Positions 1 to 10,085 of a DNA stretch of 64,000 nt are shown piece after piece. Position 1 is the stretch's first letter. Every line of letters begins with the position of its first letter. This DNA is from Aquatica leii (taxonomy: Eukaryota > Arthropoda > Insecta > Coleoptera > Lampyridae), in NCBI GenBank assembly GCA_035610365.1, contig CM069437.1, positions 53,530,093-53,594,092 on the forward strand, written 5' to 3'. The notes beneath the pieces were generated by a model that did no database searches, had not been told where the DNA came from, and saw only the letters and a list, made by a program, of their open reading frames with translations. The translations under genes were made by a program, and so were the position numbers.

Positions 1-358
1 TATGTCCCAGTGAGTCTCAGCATCATGGTTCTTTGTGTCTGTAGAACTCTTTGTTTCGGTTTGACCAAGTTAAGTCTATGCGCCCATGTACTTGCTGTGT
101 ACGCTAATATAGATGTTAATGTCGTATTAAAGTATAATTTAATTCTCTCTATCGGTATTCGAAACTCTCTTTGTGCCAGTGTCACAATCTGCTGTGTTGT
201 GTTTATCGCTTTCTTGCATTTTTCTTCTATATGTTCCATGAAGTTTTGTTTTTCGTCGATTATTATTCCCAAATATTTATAGCTGCTACTTCTTTTCATT
301 GTTTCCTTTCCCATTTTTATTGTTGGGTTTTTCTGTGATCTTCCTTTGACAATTACGT
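1..358 (-). pseudogene. LINE ORF2 fragment: RT thumb and after (R1-like)
   Basis: Read on the minus strand, this encodes the region just after the reverse-transcriptase palm of an R1/LOA-type non-LTR retrotransposon: a YKYLGIIID motif (thumb start), then a helix with NTTLTSILAYTASTW and a QRVLQTQRTMMLR stretch near the window edge. In intact elements this part belongs to the enzyme that copies RNA into DNA at a nicked target. The palm and catalytic YADD box are absent; the segment joins directly to the endonuclease start, so about 2 kb of ORF2 has been deleted. The copy continues off the left edge. Family level is confident, exact clade is not. Confidence 0.75.
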
Positions 359-384
359 ATGTTGTTTTGTCTTTTGGCTTTTAG

Positions 385-575
385 TTTTTGGCACATTCAT
401 GATTTTGTTGTTCTTTGTATATGGTTCTTGTATTGCTAGTATGTCTAGTCTGAGTTCTTCTGCTAGCTTGTTTATTTCCATACTTACCATTTTCTGTTCT
501 TTGTGTTTAGCTGTCCTATTCTTATTTTGTTGTTGTCGTCCATTATGGTATCCTCGTGTGTATTCCGCATTCTGG
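385..575 (-). pseudogene. LINE ORF2 start: AP-endonuclease N-terminus
   Basis: The minus strand carries the beginning of an exonuclease-endonuclease-phosphatase domain: IGQLNTKNRK (first beta strand), then DILAIQEPYT, whose QEPY holds the family's metal-binding glutamate. In R1-like LINEs this domain nicks the target DNA. It starts inside the end of ORF1 in another frame, the overlap usual for this clade. After about 60 residues the reading breaks and the next recognisable sequence is the RT thumb. A truncated relic of the same insertion as the neighbouring ORF1 pieces. Confidence 0.75.
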
Positions 576-1359
576 CCATGGTTTTGTATGGTTAATTTCT
601 ATTCGTCCGTGTATTGCTACGAATTGTTTGTACACATTTTCAAGGCCTAATTTTTCATTTCTTCTCTCAAATACCGTTTTTAGCAAAGCATGCAGTTCTT
701 CTGCCTCAGTTGAAATACTCGAACATTTGAGTTGCATTCTGTCTATCTCTTCTAATGTTGGATATGTTATTCTTCTACCTTTTAGATGGGTTGCTCTTGT
801 TATTTGTCTGAGCGCTATCGTTAATATTTTGGGATCTTCTAATTTTGCCAACATCATTGCGTTCTCAATGTTCTCGTATATTTTTTCAGGTTATGAAAGC
901 TCTGGTTTGCTTCGCTTTCTACCCTCTTCTCTTTTTTCTCGATTACGACGGTTTCATTTGTATTTGTATTGTTTGTGTCTTGGTTATCTAATTCTGTATT
1001 CCTGTTTTTCCAAATTCTATTTTTTAGGCTGCGTATACTTGCTATTATTTTGTTTTGTTTTTCTTTTGTTTGTGTGGCTTTATCCTCTTTTTGTATTTTT
1101 TGTTTATTTGTCACCTCTTTGTACTTCCTTACTCTTTCTGTATCTCTTTTTATTTTTGATGGTGGTTTGTGCTTTTTATTTTTAGTTTTTTTATTGTTGA
1201 TATCTAAATTTGCATTCTCTTTATATTCCATAGTCGGTCTTTTGTATCAGTCTTTCCCTCAGTAGGACATAAGTTTGACATTCTTTTCCCTGTTTATTGC
1301 ACGTTTTCTTTCTTATTGAGCAAGGAATACATTTTTGTGGCATATACTTCTTCTTACTG
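543..1359 (-). pseudogene. LINE ORF1, 3' half (gag-like)
   Basis: C-terminal part of the ORF1 whose N-terminal part lies beyond the insertion at 1365-3154. Reading minus, it begins with a cysteine cluster (CIPCSIRKKTCNKQGKEC), passes through a Lys/Asn/Thr-rich low-complexity stretch, then a frame change near 890 leads to a 104-residue tail ending at 543. R1-type ORF1 proteins bind element RNA and form the RNP; the Cys cluster fits a third knuckle. The hydrophobic plus-strand reading of this stretch is only the antisense of Lys/Asn codons. Degenerate (one stop near 1212, one frameshift near 890). Confidence 0.65.
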
Positions 1360-1364
1360 TTACA

Positions 1365-3154
1365 TGCCATTTATTTACACAAAGTCACTGCCTGCAATGT
1401 AGTAACATAAACGGGGGTTGTGCCACTAGCTCAATGGAGATGGGGTGGGTTTTATTTAAAAGTTTCGTGATCGAAATGGATTGACTTGTCGAAAACACAA
1501 AATCGATAAATAATAATGTCGAAATCAAAGGGCGCCAGGAAGGAGTAAAGCTTAATGGACTAATGACCCTTGCCAACCATAAGTCCGCTTCTGTAGTATG
1601 CACCCCCAATGGACTTACCTTAGAGGGTGCATTTGCTAAAATCTAAAATAAACTAATAAAGTTACACACGCGGAGGCCGACGGAATTAAAAGCTCTTTAC
1701 AATTTAATAATTTAACATTTATTTGAACAAAATAAAACAAAATGAATAAAATAATAAAATAAAATAATTGAATTGAAATTGACAAAATTAATCACACAAA
1801 ACAGTAGCAAAATAATAGAAAAAATTACGTGAATGCACGTTAGATCAAAACAAATTTACAGTTAATGGAATAAAATACACAAACAAAATAATAAAATACA
1901 CAATACAGAATTTTAAAGAAATAAACAGCACAAATTAATCAATCTAAAAACATCTATGATCACGGCCGTGTGTGTCGATATAACTTAAAAACAAAATGAA
2001 AAATACTTATAAAACTAACATATAAATATAAAATTTGAATCGATAATTCGGTCCCGTTTAATAAATTTTAAACTTGGGATAAAACAGTACCGTAAAATAC
2101 GGTCATTAATTAGTTACATTAACGATAACTTCGAAACACTTGTAATTTTTAATTGAAAATTCAAAGCTTTTAACACTTGATCGCGTAAACGTAAATAATA
2201 TCTTCTCGATTAAATAAATGGTGCAATATAAATACCTTGAATTCGTCGTAACTGCAGGAACGTACTTATGGTTAGGTGGTCCGGGATGGCCAAACGAAAA
2301 GGTACTCCAAATAATTTCTATGCCGGCGGAAGAATTTCTTTGTTAACACTTAACATAATCCGCACTAATGCGACGATTGGACACAGTACAACCCAACGAT
2401 TGAATATCCAACTTGAAACTTGCGTTATAATTATGGAAACCGTGAAATTTGCATAATCCGTAAATTACGAACATTGAAAAGAAGATAAAAATCAAACTTT
2501 TCCATCACTACACTACATTTTCACGGTACCAATTTTCTTTTAACTTCCGCGGTAGGGCATAACGAAACGTACCCTTACCAACCGGTAACCGGTAATTTAA
2601 AATTGCCACCAACGATCGATTGATGATTATTCATCCCCCAAACCAAAAAACTCTCATATTTAACACCTCGTGTTCCCACCAAATTCTCTTCGCTTGCGCG
2701 GTAACATCTACGTAAAAGAAAGAACATTGAACAAACGAGAAAAACAAAGATGAAAATTATAATTAGCCACGTGAATTTCCTCACGTAGACTTCGACGAAA
2801 ATAATTCTCACAAGAACGCTGAGACTTGCATTTTTGCAGGTGGCTTAATCAAAGTGTAATTACCAAGAAAAATGTATCAACTTACATTCCACAAAGGAAG
2901 TCGTAGATTATATTGAATTGGTATTCTACGAAGATAACTAAATAAAGTACTAAATCAAAAACAAAACTACGGATCTGTATGCATTTAAAAGAAAATTTCA
3001 ATAAAGATTGAAAACAACTTGAAATATCATTAAACTCAAACCACACAAACAACAAACAAAACGTTCTCGATGCTAATACTAAAATAATCAATCGAAACAC
3101 ACAAAAAAGAAAACTTACGGCGTCTTTCACAACGAAATTCAAACGCAGGTAACA
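1365..3154. mobile_element. 1.79-kb LTR-like insertion in LINE ORF1 (TSD TTACA)
   Basis: The plus-strand ends are TG...CA (TGCCATTTATTTACAC at the left, CGCAGGTAACA at the right), flanked by TTACA at 1360-1364 and 3155-3159. Removing the insert and one TTACA rejoins the LINE ORF1 in frame (VECN then SKKKYMPQKC), which strongly supports both boundaries. TG/CA ends with a 5-bp duplication fit a solo LTR or a small LTR element of BEL, Copia or gypsy type. No gag/pol, no internal second LTR and no convincing ORF were seen; the interior is AT-rich with short A-runs. A non-autonomous element with 5- or 6-bp duplication is the alternative. Confidence 0.6.
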
Positions 3155-4268
3155 TTACATTCGACTTTCTTGTGGTTTTCTTCTCCGCAATGTCCACATA
3201 CTTCCTGTTCTTTAGTGCAGTGTTTGGCCACGTGTCCAAGGTTTTGGCATTTTAAACATCTTGGGACTACGATGTAGTCTTTTATGGAGATTGCTTTAAA
3301 GCCTATGTATATTCTATTGTTTTTTAACAGTATGTTTCTTATTCTAGGTGAAACTTGCCTTATCCTTTGGTCCTGTTTTGAATCTATATTCTACTTCGTT
3401 TTTACATTCCTCTTCGGTGATTGCTTCTTCTAAATTTTGTGCATATAGTGATTCTTTAAATTTCTCCTCGTTAATGTTGTTCGGTACATCGTACGCAATT
3501 ATTAGTGGATTTCTTTTCCTCGGCTTTTCGCATTTCAGTTCTTTGTTTAGCTCTTTATTTTCCAGTATTTTGTTAAGGTCGTTGCTCAAGTCAGTTTCTA
3601 CTATGACTATCTTATTTGTTGTTCTTATTTTCCTTATCTTTATTTTATCTTTTTTGGGATCTATAATACTTGTAAACTTTTGTTGTATTGTTTTCACGTC
3701 TTCATCTTTTGTAGATGATATAAACACAGTGTTGTTCTTTTTGATTGCCATTTGCGCAATAGGATCTTCTTTTTTGTCTTTTTTTGCTGTAATATCGGCA
3801 TATGTCTTAGTTTCGGGTACTTTTCTTTCTCTTATTTGATCATATAGTCTTTTGTTTTCTCCAATTATCACTGCTTGTAGCAGTGTTAGTTTTCCTATTT
3901 GTTCTTTTAAGGCCACTTTGCATTGTAGCGGCAGTCGTCCTGTCCGGTCAAGTTCCGTCTCTACGAATCTGTTAAACTCCGCAAACAGTGCTTGAAGTTC
4001 TTTGACATTTACTGTATTCGTGCTTTTCTCTTCCGTCGGACTATCCGACACTCTTGGTCTTTTCTGGGACGGTTTTGGAGTACTTTCTATGACTCCTGTC
4101 TTTTCTGTACTTTCCTCTACTTGAGGTTCGCTCTCAGGGAGCGGTGATCCCCGTCCTGAGGACGGGGGTGAGCGTTGTACGCTTATTCCCTTTTTCTCTT
4201 TTCCCTCTCTCTGTTTTCTCTTACCTTTGCCGCTAAGTGTTTTTAAACCAACCAAGTTAGTCTTGGCA
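3155..4268 (-). pseudogene. LINE ORF1, 5' part with CCHC knuckles (R1-like)
   Basis: A minus-strand gag-like protein. It has a basic Lys-rich N-terminus, a Ser/Pro-rich linker (PPSSGRGSPLPESEPQVEES), a central region (LFAEFNRFVETELDRTG) and an RRM-like stretch (NTVFISSTKDED onward). After a frameshift near 3350 come two zinc knuckles of form C-X2-C-X4-H-X4-C (CLKCQNLGHVAKHC and CGHCGEENHKKVEC). This order is that of R1/jockey-type ORF1 RNA-binding proteins. No in-frame ATG is visible at the start; reading opens after a TGA just upstream. The second knuckle is cut by the LTR-like insertion and resumes at 1359. Confidence 0.75.
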
Positions 4269-4325
4269 GTCTCTCAGTCGTTTCCGGCCTTACCACGGGG
4301 AGGTTGGTAAGATAGTGCCTCGTGT
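4262..4325 (-). other. LINE 5' end / 5' UTR
   Basis: GC-richer leader reading (minus) from CCTCCCCGTGGTAAGGCC to the ORF1 opening. Its upstream edge coincides with loss of the hAT reading frame near 4325, so it probably marks the 5' junction of the R1-like LINE inserted into, or next to, the hAT gene. R1-type elements usually carry internal promoters here; no promoter motif was identified. Boundary approximate. Confidence 0.4.
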
Positions 4326-4329
4326 TTGT

Positions 4330-5668
4330 ACAATTTCGCAATGAAAACTCGCAAATCGCTTAGATCGCTAATCGCACTGAACCTGGTTTGACAACACAAT
4401 TCCAGGGGCACAAGGCCATATATTGGGTGCTGTATAGGAAATGGACGAAGAACAAAAATAGCATTTATTGACAGTTCTGGATACTTGTGTTTAAGGCTAC
4501 ACCAAAATTCTGGCAGTGGCCGGTACTCAAATGCCCTCTTTAATGTAGAGTCTGAAATCATATCTATAAATTTTTCTTACTCCTGTTATAAAAAACCATG
4601 GGGGTTTTCTTCAACAGTAAAAGGATCTGTTACCTAAAAATAATTTTTCAGAGTATTACTCCATTCATTTGCAAAGTACTGTGTCACAGGACTACATAGG
4701 TGTGTAAGATACTCAATAATCTCATTTGATAGTTTTTTAGGTAGCTCAAATGTTTTCAACTCTCCACTTCCCACTTTTTACGCTACTAAATCAAAATTCT
4801 AATTTTCTTTTAAAACCAATAATTTTGTCATTCGCTGCAAACTAAATAAAATTTTACCCTGAGGTAACCATCGTATTTCTGTGTAAAATAGTCAAGATGT
4901 ATGCAGGCTACCCACATCATCACACGATATCTTAAATAATCGCATAATTACAGGCCGAGACTTAATAAAGTTTATTATTTTCACTGACTGGTCAAGAACA
5001 GTTTTAAGTGGAAACTGTAAATTTTTGACAGCTTAGCGGTGAATTACACAGTGACTACTACAATTTTTAGCAGTTTCTTTGATTCTTGCAACAGCACCTG
5101 CAGTTTTTCCCACCATCGATTTTGCTCCATCAGTGCAAACATCGACGCAATAATCCCATGGTAATTGATTTTCGCAAAAATAGTTGTTAATAACATTAAA
5201 AATTTTAGCCGCTGTGATATTACTTTCTAACACCTTACAAATAAGTAGATTCTCTTTTATTGCATGCTCGTATTGATACCGTAGAAATACCAACAATACT
5301 GCTAGTCCTGCTACATCAGTAGATTCGTCCATTTCTAGAGAAAACTCAAAAGACTTTAGATTAGAAGATAACTTATGTTTTATGTTATCTGAGAGATTTT
5401 TTATGCGACGGGATACTGTATCATTTGAAAGTGGTGTTATGGACAGTTGTTTAGTCGACTTTTCGTCCAACATACATTTTTTTAACATGTCAATTGCACA
5501 CGGTTATTCCGGATGCAAAGATTGAAAATGACGAGGCATTGTTTCAAGAAACATAGACAATTATCGGCATTTATAAATCCAAAAGCTATGTAACTTTCGT
5601 CATACTTTCTTTTTTTTGTGTCTCATGAGATTTATAGGGCTCTCCAGAAAACACTTTGAGAAACGCTG
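4330..5668 (-). pseudogene. hAT transposase relic (ZBED5/SCAND3-like)
   Basis: The minus strand reads as a Buster-type hAT transposase of the family domesticated as ZBED5/SCAND3/FAM200. In order: a KKYDESYIAFGF start, a deleted BED finger, LETMPRHFQSLHP, the catalytic block (FSLEMDESTDVAGLAVL, first Asp in MDES), VDVCTDGAKSMVGKTAGAV (second Asp), a stop at 5033, KTVLDQSVKIINFIKSRP, and EIRWLPQGKI. A degraded C-terminal dimerisation part (FWCSLKHKYPELS) lies at 4560-4330. The outer end carries a typical hAT terminus, read plus as CACTTTGAGAAACGCTG (5652-5668). Several stops and the missing BED finger make it a pseudogene. Confidence 0.8.
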
Positions 5669-5689
5669 CTCTAAACAGTTAGAGACAAC

Positions 5690-6325
5690 TCGGCGCTTTC
5701 TTAGAATTTGATATCAAGTTGTTTATGACAGTATAAATAAACCGTAACCGTTTCTGCAACTCGCTGTAAACCATGTGCTACACACGTAATACGTATTTTT
5801 GGAAATAACACTTTCAATTCCTGTATTGTTGACACATGTTCAGCGCAACAACAGGTGTAATTCTAAAAACAATATTTGCTACGCATCTTTGTTCTACGTC
5901 GATAGTTTTCTCAGAGACACTCAAATTTTAAGTTTCGCCACTTTTCGTTATTAGTTACTTTAAATACTTTTAAAACGTAGTTTTGTCTTATTGTCGACTC
6001 GTCAGAAATATTCTGTTTAGTATACGCTTCTAAAAACCTACAGAATACTTCATTTTTTAATTTTGCCAAAGATATGTCGGCATTAATAAAAGTTGTATAC
6101 AATTCTTCAGTATCTTCTGAATGTTTTGAATCCATTTTTGACAATGTGTCTTTCTTTGTTTTTTTTTGATTTTTGTTATTCACGTATTTTTTAACTTTTT
6201 GATCACATTTACTAGAACTTCACAAAATTTGCAAAACAATATGCTTCCATTCAGTGCAAGATCATTGCAATCTTTGGCAAACTGGTGTAAAGTTACAGTT
6301 ATACGTCTTTTCTCTTTAAACATCT
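5690..6325 (-). pseudogene. hAT relic with CGGBP1-like BED finger
   Basis: A second, different hAT gene on the minus strand. It reads MFKEKRRI..., a damaged BED-type finger (LFCKFCEVLV), then the block INADISLAKLKNEVFCRFLE...NISDESTIRQNYV that resembles CGG-binding protein 1 and its transposon relatives. A decayed catalytic stretch follows (VSEKTIDVEQRCVANIVF, where the family usually has DETTD), then VLFPKIRITCVAHGLQRVAE at the low end. Roughly half of the expected transposase is missing. The family match is by motif order; CGGBP1 itself is a vertebrate domesticated hAT-derived protein. Confidence 0.7.
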
Positions 6326-6344
6326 TAGAAGATGAATAGACTCT

Positions 6345-6915
6345 TCTTCTTTAAGTACTATCTTTTAGCGGAAGTTGGTATATCATAATGGCAATAATTA
6401 TGACTTTAGACTATGCTGCTCTGAACAACTCTAGAGATGTACATTCTTACCACTCACAGGTTTCTAAGTCAAGATCAGTTGCAGCAGGTTAACACATACT
6501 ACTTCATTTTCTTTGTTCATTTGACGTAAAGCTTCTTAATTCGTTTTTCTTTCTATTCATGTTATCTTCAACATACGTCGGGATATCCATAATTCGAAGG
6601 ATTGAATCTTGCCACTGTCTTGCTTTTTGAGCGTCCATGCTTCTATTCCGTAAAATAGTATTGAAAGGACGTAGCATCTTGTAAATCTAGTTCGAGTTTC
6701 TATATTTAAACTCTTATTGCACAACAAACTTCTAATTTTCATAAAAGCAGCCTTCGCCAATTCTATGCGTGTTTTTATTTCTATTGTTTGTTCATCGTTC
6801 ATTATGGTTCTCAAATATTTGTATTTGTGGACTCCTTCAGTATTGATGTTGTCTATTGTTACAAGTGTTGCCACATTGGATGTTTTCGATACCACTATAA
6901 ATTTTGTTTTTCTAA
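6345..6915 (-). pseudogene. LINE RT C-terminal fragment
   Basis: Minus-strand reading: VHKYKYLRTIMNDEQ (RT thumb), KTRIELAKAAFMKIRSLLCNK, TRCYVLSILFYGIEAWTLKK, FELWISRRMLKIT, then with gaps a CTSLELFRAA motif and an acidic KEEES tail at about 6345. This is the post-palm region of an insect LINE clade with an AP-endonuclease. It is a typical 5'-truncated copy with an internal gap (6470-6560). The 3' end is near 6340. It is different from the R1-like element at the left edge. Confidence 0.75.
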
Positions 6916-6978
6916 AGTAAATTTTTAAGCCGTATCTGAATAGACAACTAGTGCAAAATAAATTGTTGTTTTCATGTA

Positions 6979-7004
6979 GGGAAGACCGGTGTTAATTGTA
7001 ACAC
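6979..7004 (+). repeat. Probable left TIR of pogo/jerky element
   Basis: GGGAAGACCGGTGTTAATTG followed by TAACAC, preceded by TA, resembles the GGG...TGTAACA ends of jerky-type pogo transposons and lies 5' of the transposase reading. I could not find a clear matching right end; ACTACAATTGACCCG near 8630 is a weak candidate. Confidence 0.45.
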
Positions 7005-8310
7005 GCTAATTAATTACGCAATCTATGAAAACAGAAAACAACCCTCACCAATTCAAAGACAAAATAGATCTGCTTTACCTACTAAAAATTAGTTGACGTG
7101 CTAGCTGTAGTGTTGACGTTATAAACAAAAGAAAAATATTACTGTCAAAACTAAAAATAAAGAAATAGATGCTGTTTATAAACTACATAATCGCGTTTTT
7201 AAGGACTAATATAAAAAACAACTTGTTTAGTATTGTAAAACACAAAAGATTCTAGAATATTGGCATTTCAATTTACAAGTCAAAATAAATTGAAATTTTT
7301 AGACAAGTGGAACGGGGCGAAACTTGCTAATAAAGTTTGGTTTGTAGCATTTTTGATACGGAATCTAGAACTGTCTCTTCGTACACCACAAGTTAATGAA
7401 GTAAATGTAGATTTGTTCTTTGATAATTTATCTACTGTAATGAACAGATATCATTTTGAACCTCAAAACATTTAGAATTCGGACGAAATGAGAATTACTA
7501 CAATTCAAGAACTAATTGAAGTCATCGACAAAAAAGTACGAAACAGGTAGGAACCATTACGGCACAAGAACGAGAAACTCTAATTACGATGTGATTCTTC
7601 GTAAACGCAATTGGCAATAGAATACTGCTCATATTTACATTTCTGCGATTACAACAAGAATCACTTTATAGGAGATCGCTCAATTGGACGTATAGCTAAA
7701 AAAATAAATCAGGATGGATGCAGGAATAAGAATTCTTAGATTTTGCAAAATATGCAAATTCTAATGAAAACAACAACGCTTTACTAATACTAGGCAATAA
7801 TTCGTCACTCATATCAATTACTGTAATTGGTTTTTGCAAAGATAATTTTATAACGTTGTTATTTTTTCCGCCTCATACATCTTACGAAGTTAAACCTTTC
7901 GACAGGTTAGTTTTTGGACCTTTCAAAAAATATTTTTTACTTTTGCGAACCAATACAAAAAAAATCACTCTAGTAAACGTCTTACTATTTACGACATCCT
8001 TAGCTAAAGAAGCATTAACCGCAGTTTCTACACCTCGCAATATTCTTTCTGATTTTCAGTGCACCGGATTTTATCTATTTACTCGAGAAATATTTGCTAA
8101 TGTTGTGAATGACACACTATTAAATAAAGAAAATGTTGTACAAAGAGATATAGATACTCCAATACAAGATATTATTGAAAACCCAATGAACCCAACGATG
8201 ATAGAACCAATAATAATAGAAGCAACCACATCGACGGAGAAAGTCACATATTCTATATTAGGTGTCAGTGGTGGCTTCTCTGTTATTCGATTATCAAGAC
8301 AATGTATTTA
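7005..8310 (+). pseudogene. pogo/jerky-type transposase relic
   Basis: The plus strand encodes a decayed CENP-B-like/pogo transposase. It shows WFVAFLIRNLELSLRTPQ (end of the DNA-binding part), NVDLFFDNLSTVMNRYHFEPQN, a damaged catalytic NSDEMRITT where the family has DETG, then after gaps ALLILGNNSSLIS (usual LLLLDNH, so the second Asp is replaced). It continues with LFFPPHTSYEVKPFDRLVFGP (third Asp present) and DFQCTGFYLFTREIF. Intact proteins cut and paste TA-flanked elements. The N-terminal HTH is missing and there are several stops. The sequence beyond IEATTSTEKVTYS is an Ile/Thr-rich tail ending at 8310. Confidence 0.8.
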
Positions 8311-8660
8311 GTAGTTATAAGTATATTTCTGTGTATATTATATTATATGTGATAACTTTAGGTGTATACCGACGCGACGACTAAATTTTTAATCGAAACT
8401 ATGCAGTTGATACTAATTTTCTTTATTTCTCTTCCTCGTTATCAATTGGTTAGTATACTCTCTGATAAATGTGAATTCTTTTATTTTTCCACGTACAATT
8501 GGGGTTCTGAAAATTTCTTTTTCTTTACACCAGACTATATTTCTTATTATAAACGCAAGGGATGGTAGCGCTGGGCACTGACTCAACCAAATAGAATGAA
8601 TATCTACAATCCGACTCACTACAATTGACCCGTTTTAGTTTTCTGGACGCGTTTCTTGTT
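8311..8660 (+). repeat. Partial gypsy-like LTR (copy 1)
   Basis: Similar in order and wording to the LTR at 12270-13247: a GATAACTTT block, an ACCGACG...GACTAA block, CGTACAATTGGG, then GGGCACTGACTCAACCAAA (copy 2: GGGCACCGACTCATCAAAC). Heavily diverged and truncated. It lies upstream of the gypsy RT fragment at 10086, so the two may be remains of one element. Confidence 0.45.
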
Positions 8661-9331
8661 TCCTTTTAGGTTTACTACAGCCACATAATAACAACCATAA
8701 AGGATACTTACTGTAGGCACCTTACATATTTGCATCTCAAAAATTAGTGACCTTCAGCCATTATGTTTAGGTGAATCACACTGTTTGCCTGATTATAAAT
8801 CTGGTTCGGAATTTGTCTAGCTACGCGCATGATTGATTCTCCATAGATAACATAAAGTATGGTTTGAGACGATTCATTGCAACAGTATCTCAATTAATTT
8901 ACTCTAACGGTGAGCACTTTGCCATTCCTAGCGAAAACATCGAACTCTGTCGTCCTGCAAAAAAAATGCGTGCACGTGGTAAACTCTGGGTGAACAAAAA
9001 CAGTGCTTTGGATGTGGGAATTGATCGGACATTTTGCTTGTGTTGTTGTAGCATCTCTGGAAATGAAAACATATTACAATATTTGGCAAAAAAACTCGCT
9101 TAGAGTTCATATTATTGTTCCGTATACTATCTCCGCCAGTGAATAGTTGAGGTTCTTTTTAAATTTTGTGTGGAGACCTAGTAACACGGTTGTTAGTATA
9201 TCGACCCATTTTTCACTTTTGTCACATCTAATGGCTGTCTTTAGTGAAGGATGCCGTTAGTCTGTGGTCTAAAAGCTGTGCAGCGTGCACGTTAAATACC
9301 CAATAACTTTGAATTGCCCGCATAGTTTGCC
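8661..9331. other. Unassigned AT-rich spacer
   Basis: No recognised gene. A 79-residue plus-strand reading (8864-9103) with a Cys-rich FCLCCCSISG stretch has no family I recognise and no good context, so I do not call it. No repeats were seen apart from the palindrome that starts at 9332. Confidence 0.3.
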
Positions 9332-9380
9332 CCGTGTCATAGTTGCAACCGAAGCAGCTTCGGTTGCAACTATGACACGG
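9332..9380. repeat. Perfect inverted repeat, 24-bp arms, 1-nt spacer
   Basis: The arms start CCGTGTCATAGTTGCAACCG and end at GAAGC; the second arm is the exact reverse complement, with one A between. The right arm continues into a repeat family (9381-9470) that recurs at 15436, 61765 and 61985. The arrangement is head-to-head duplication of the family's end, as also seen less perfectly at 61.77-62.03 kb. Confidence 0.85.
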
Positions 9381-9470
9381 TCCAAACCCGGAAGACATTC
9401 TAATGTTAGTATAGATTCCGGCCGTGGAAACCTTCGATATTACAATATGAAAATAATTGCATTTATAAGA
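9357..9470 (+). repeat. Penelope-linked repeat, copy 1
   Basis: Shared blocks across copies are ACACGGTCCAAACCCGGAAG, then GACATTCT, TAGTATAGA, TCCGGCCGTGGAAACCTTCG and ATTACAATAT. Other copies lie at 15436-15535 (+), 61765-61871 (-) and 61985-62030 (+). The last leads straight into a Penelope-like reading frame, so this is probably the terminal or 5' region of a PLE family (inference). Confidence 0.6.
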
Positions 9471-10085
9471 GAAAATGTCTAAAATATATATTTGCGTATG
9501 GACGTATGGTAATAATAATACCGGTCGTTCTCCAAAGAGCAAATAAATACAAGATTTTAGTGACACTTTCTGATTCTTTAATACAAATCTTTACGTTCCG
9601 TTAGGATCTCTATAAGCTGACTTGTATTCCGTTTAATGAGAGTTTGCAGTTTATATTGAGAAAGGTATTATTAAACAAACTTATCTTTGTTTGTAATTTA
9701 TGATTGTTACGTTTTATTTATTTTTTTGTATATTTTTTTTTCATTTGCTTTATTTTACGAGAGCCAAGCTATAATTATTGAAAATAGAGAAATTTCAAAA
9801 TTTTTATTTTAAATATGCTATGTTAAAAGTGTTTAAGTATAATGTTTGTTTCTTGTATAAGATTTATTCTCGGAACGCCCATTTTTTGTCGCAGAGGCAG
9901 AGATAAGTGTGAAATTTAAAAACAATTTTTTTGCTGACTGGCCCGCTTTACATATATGGTCTAACGTAAGCGCCCAGCGAAGTTTTCACTTTTCAATTTT
10001 CACAATCATTTGTGTTGTAAATGAGTGTATTATTTTTGCTGCTTTTGTGAAAGTCTTTCTGGGGTAAGCATGGAGTCATATCTTT
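9471..10085. other. AT-rich spacer, nothing recognised
   Basis: No open reading frame of note and no repeat I can match elsewhere. It contains T-runs around 9720-9750. The end leads into gypsy RT sequence. Confidence 0.3.

Noticed and set aside
556-1185. 209-codon plus-strand reading full of Phe/Leu/Cys
   Set aside because: It is the antisense of Lys/Asn-rich LINE ORF1; the hydrophobic look comes from codon complementarity.
3348-3839. 163-codon plus-strand reading with membrane-like segments
   Set aside because: Antisense of LINE ORF1 with zinc knuckles.
8864-9103. 79-codon reading with FCLCCCSIS as a small Cys-rich gene
   Set aside because: No family, no splice or promoter context, no repeat support; not distinguishable from chance.
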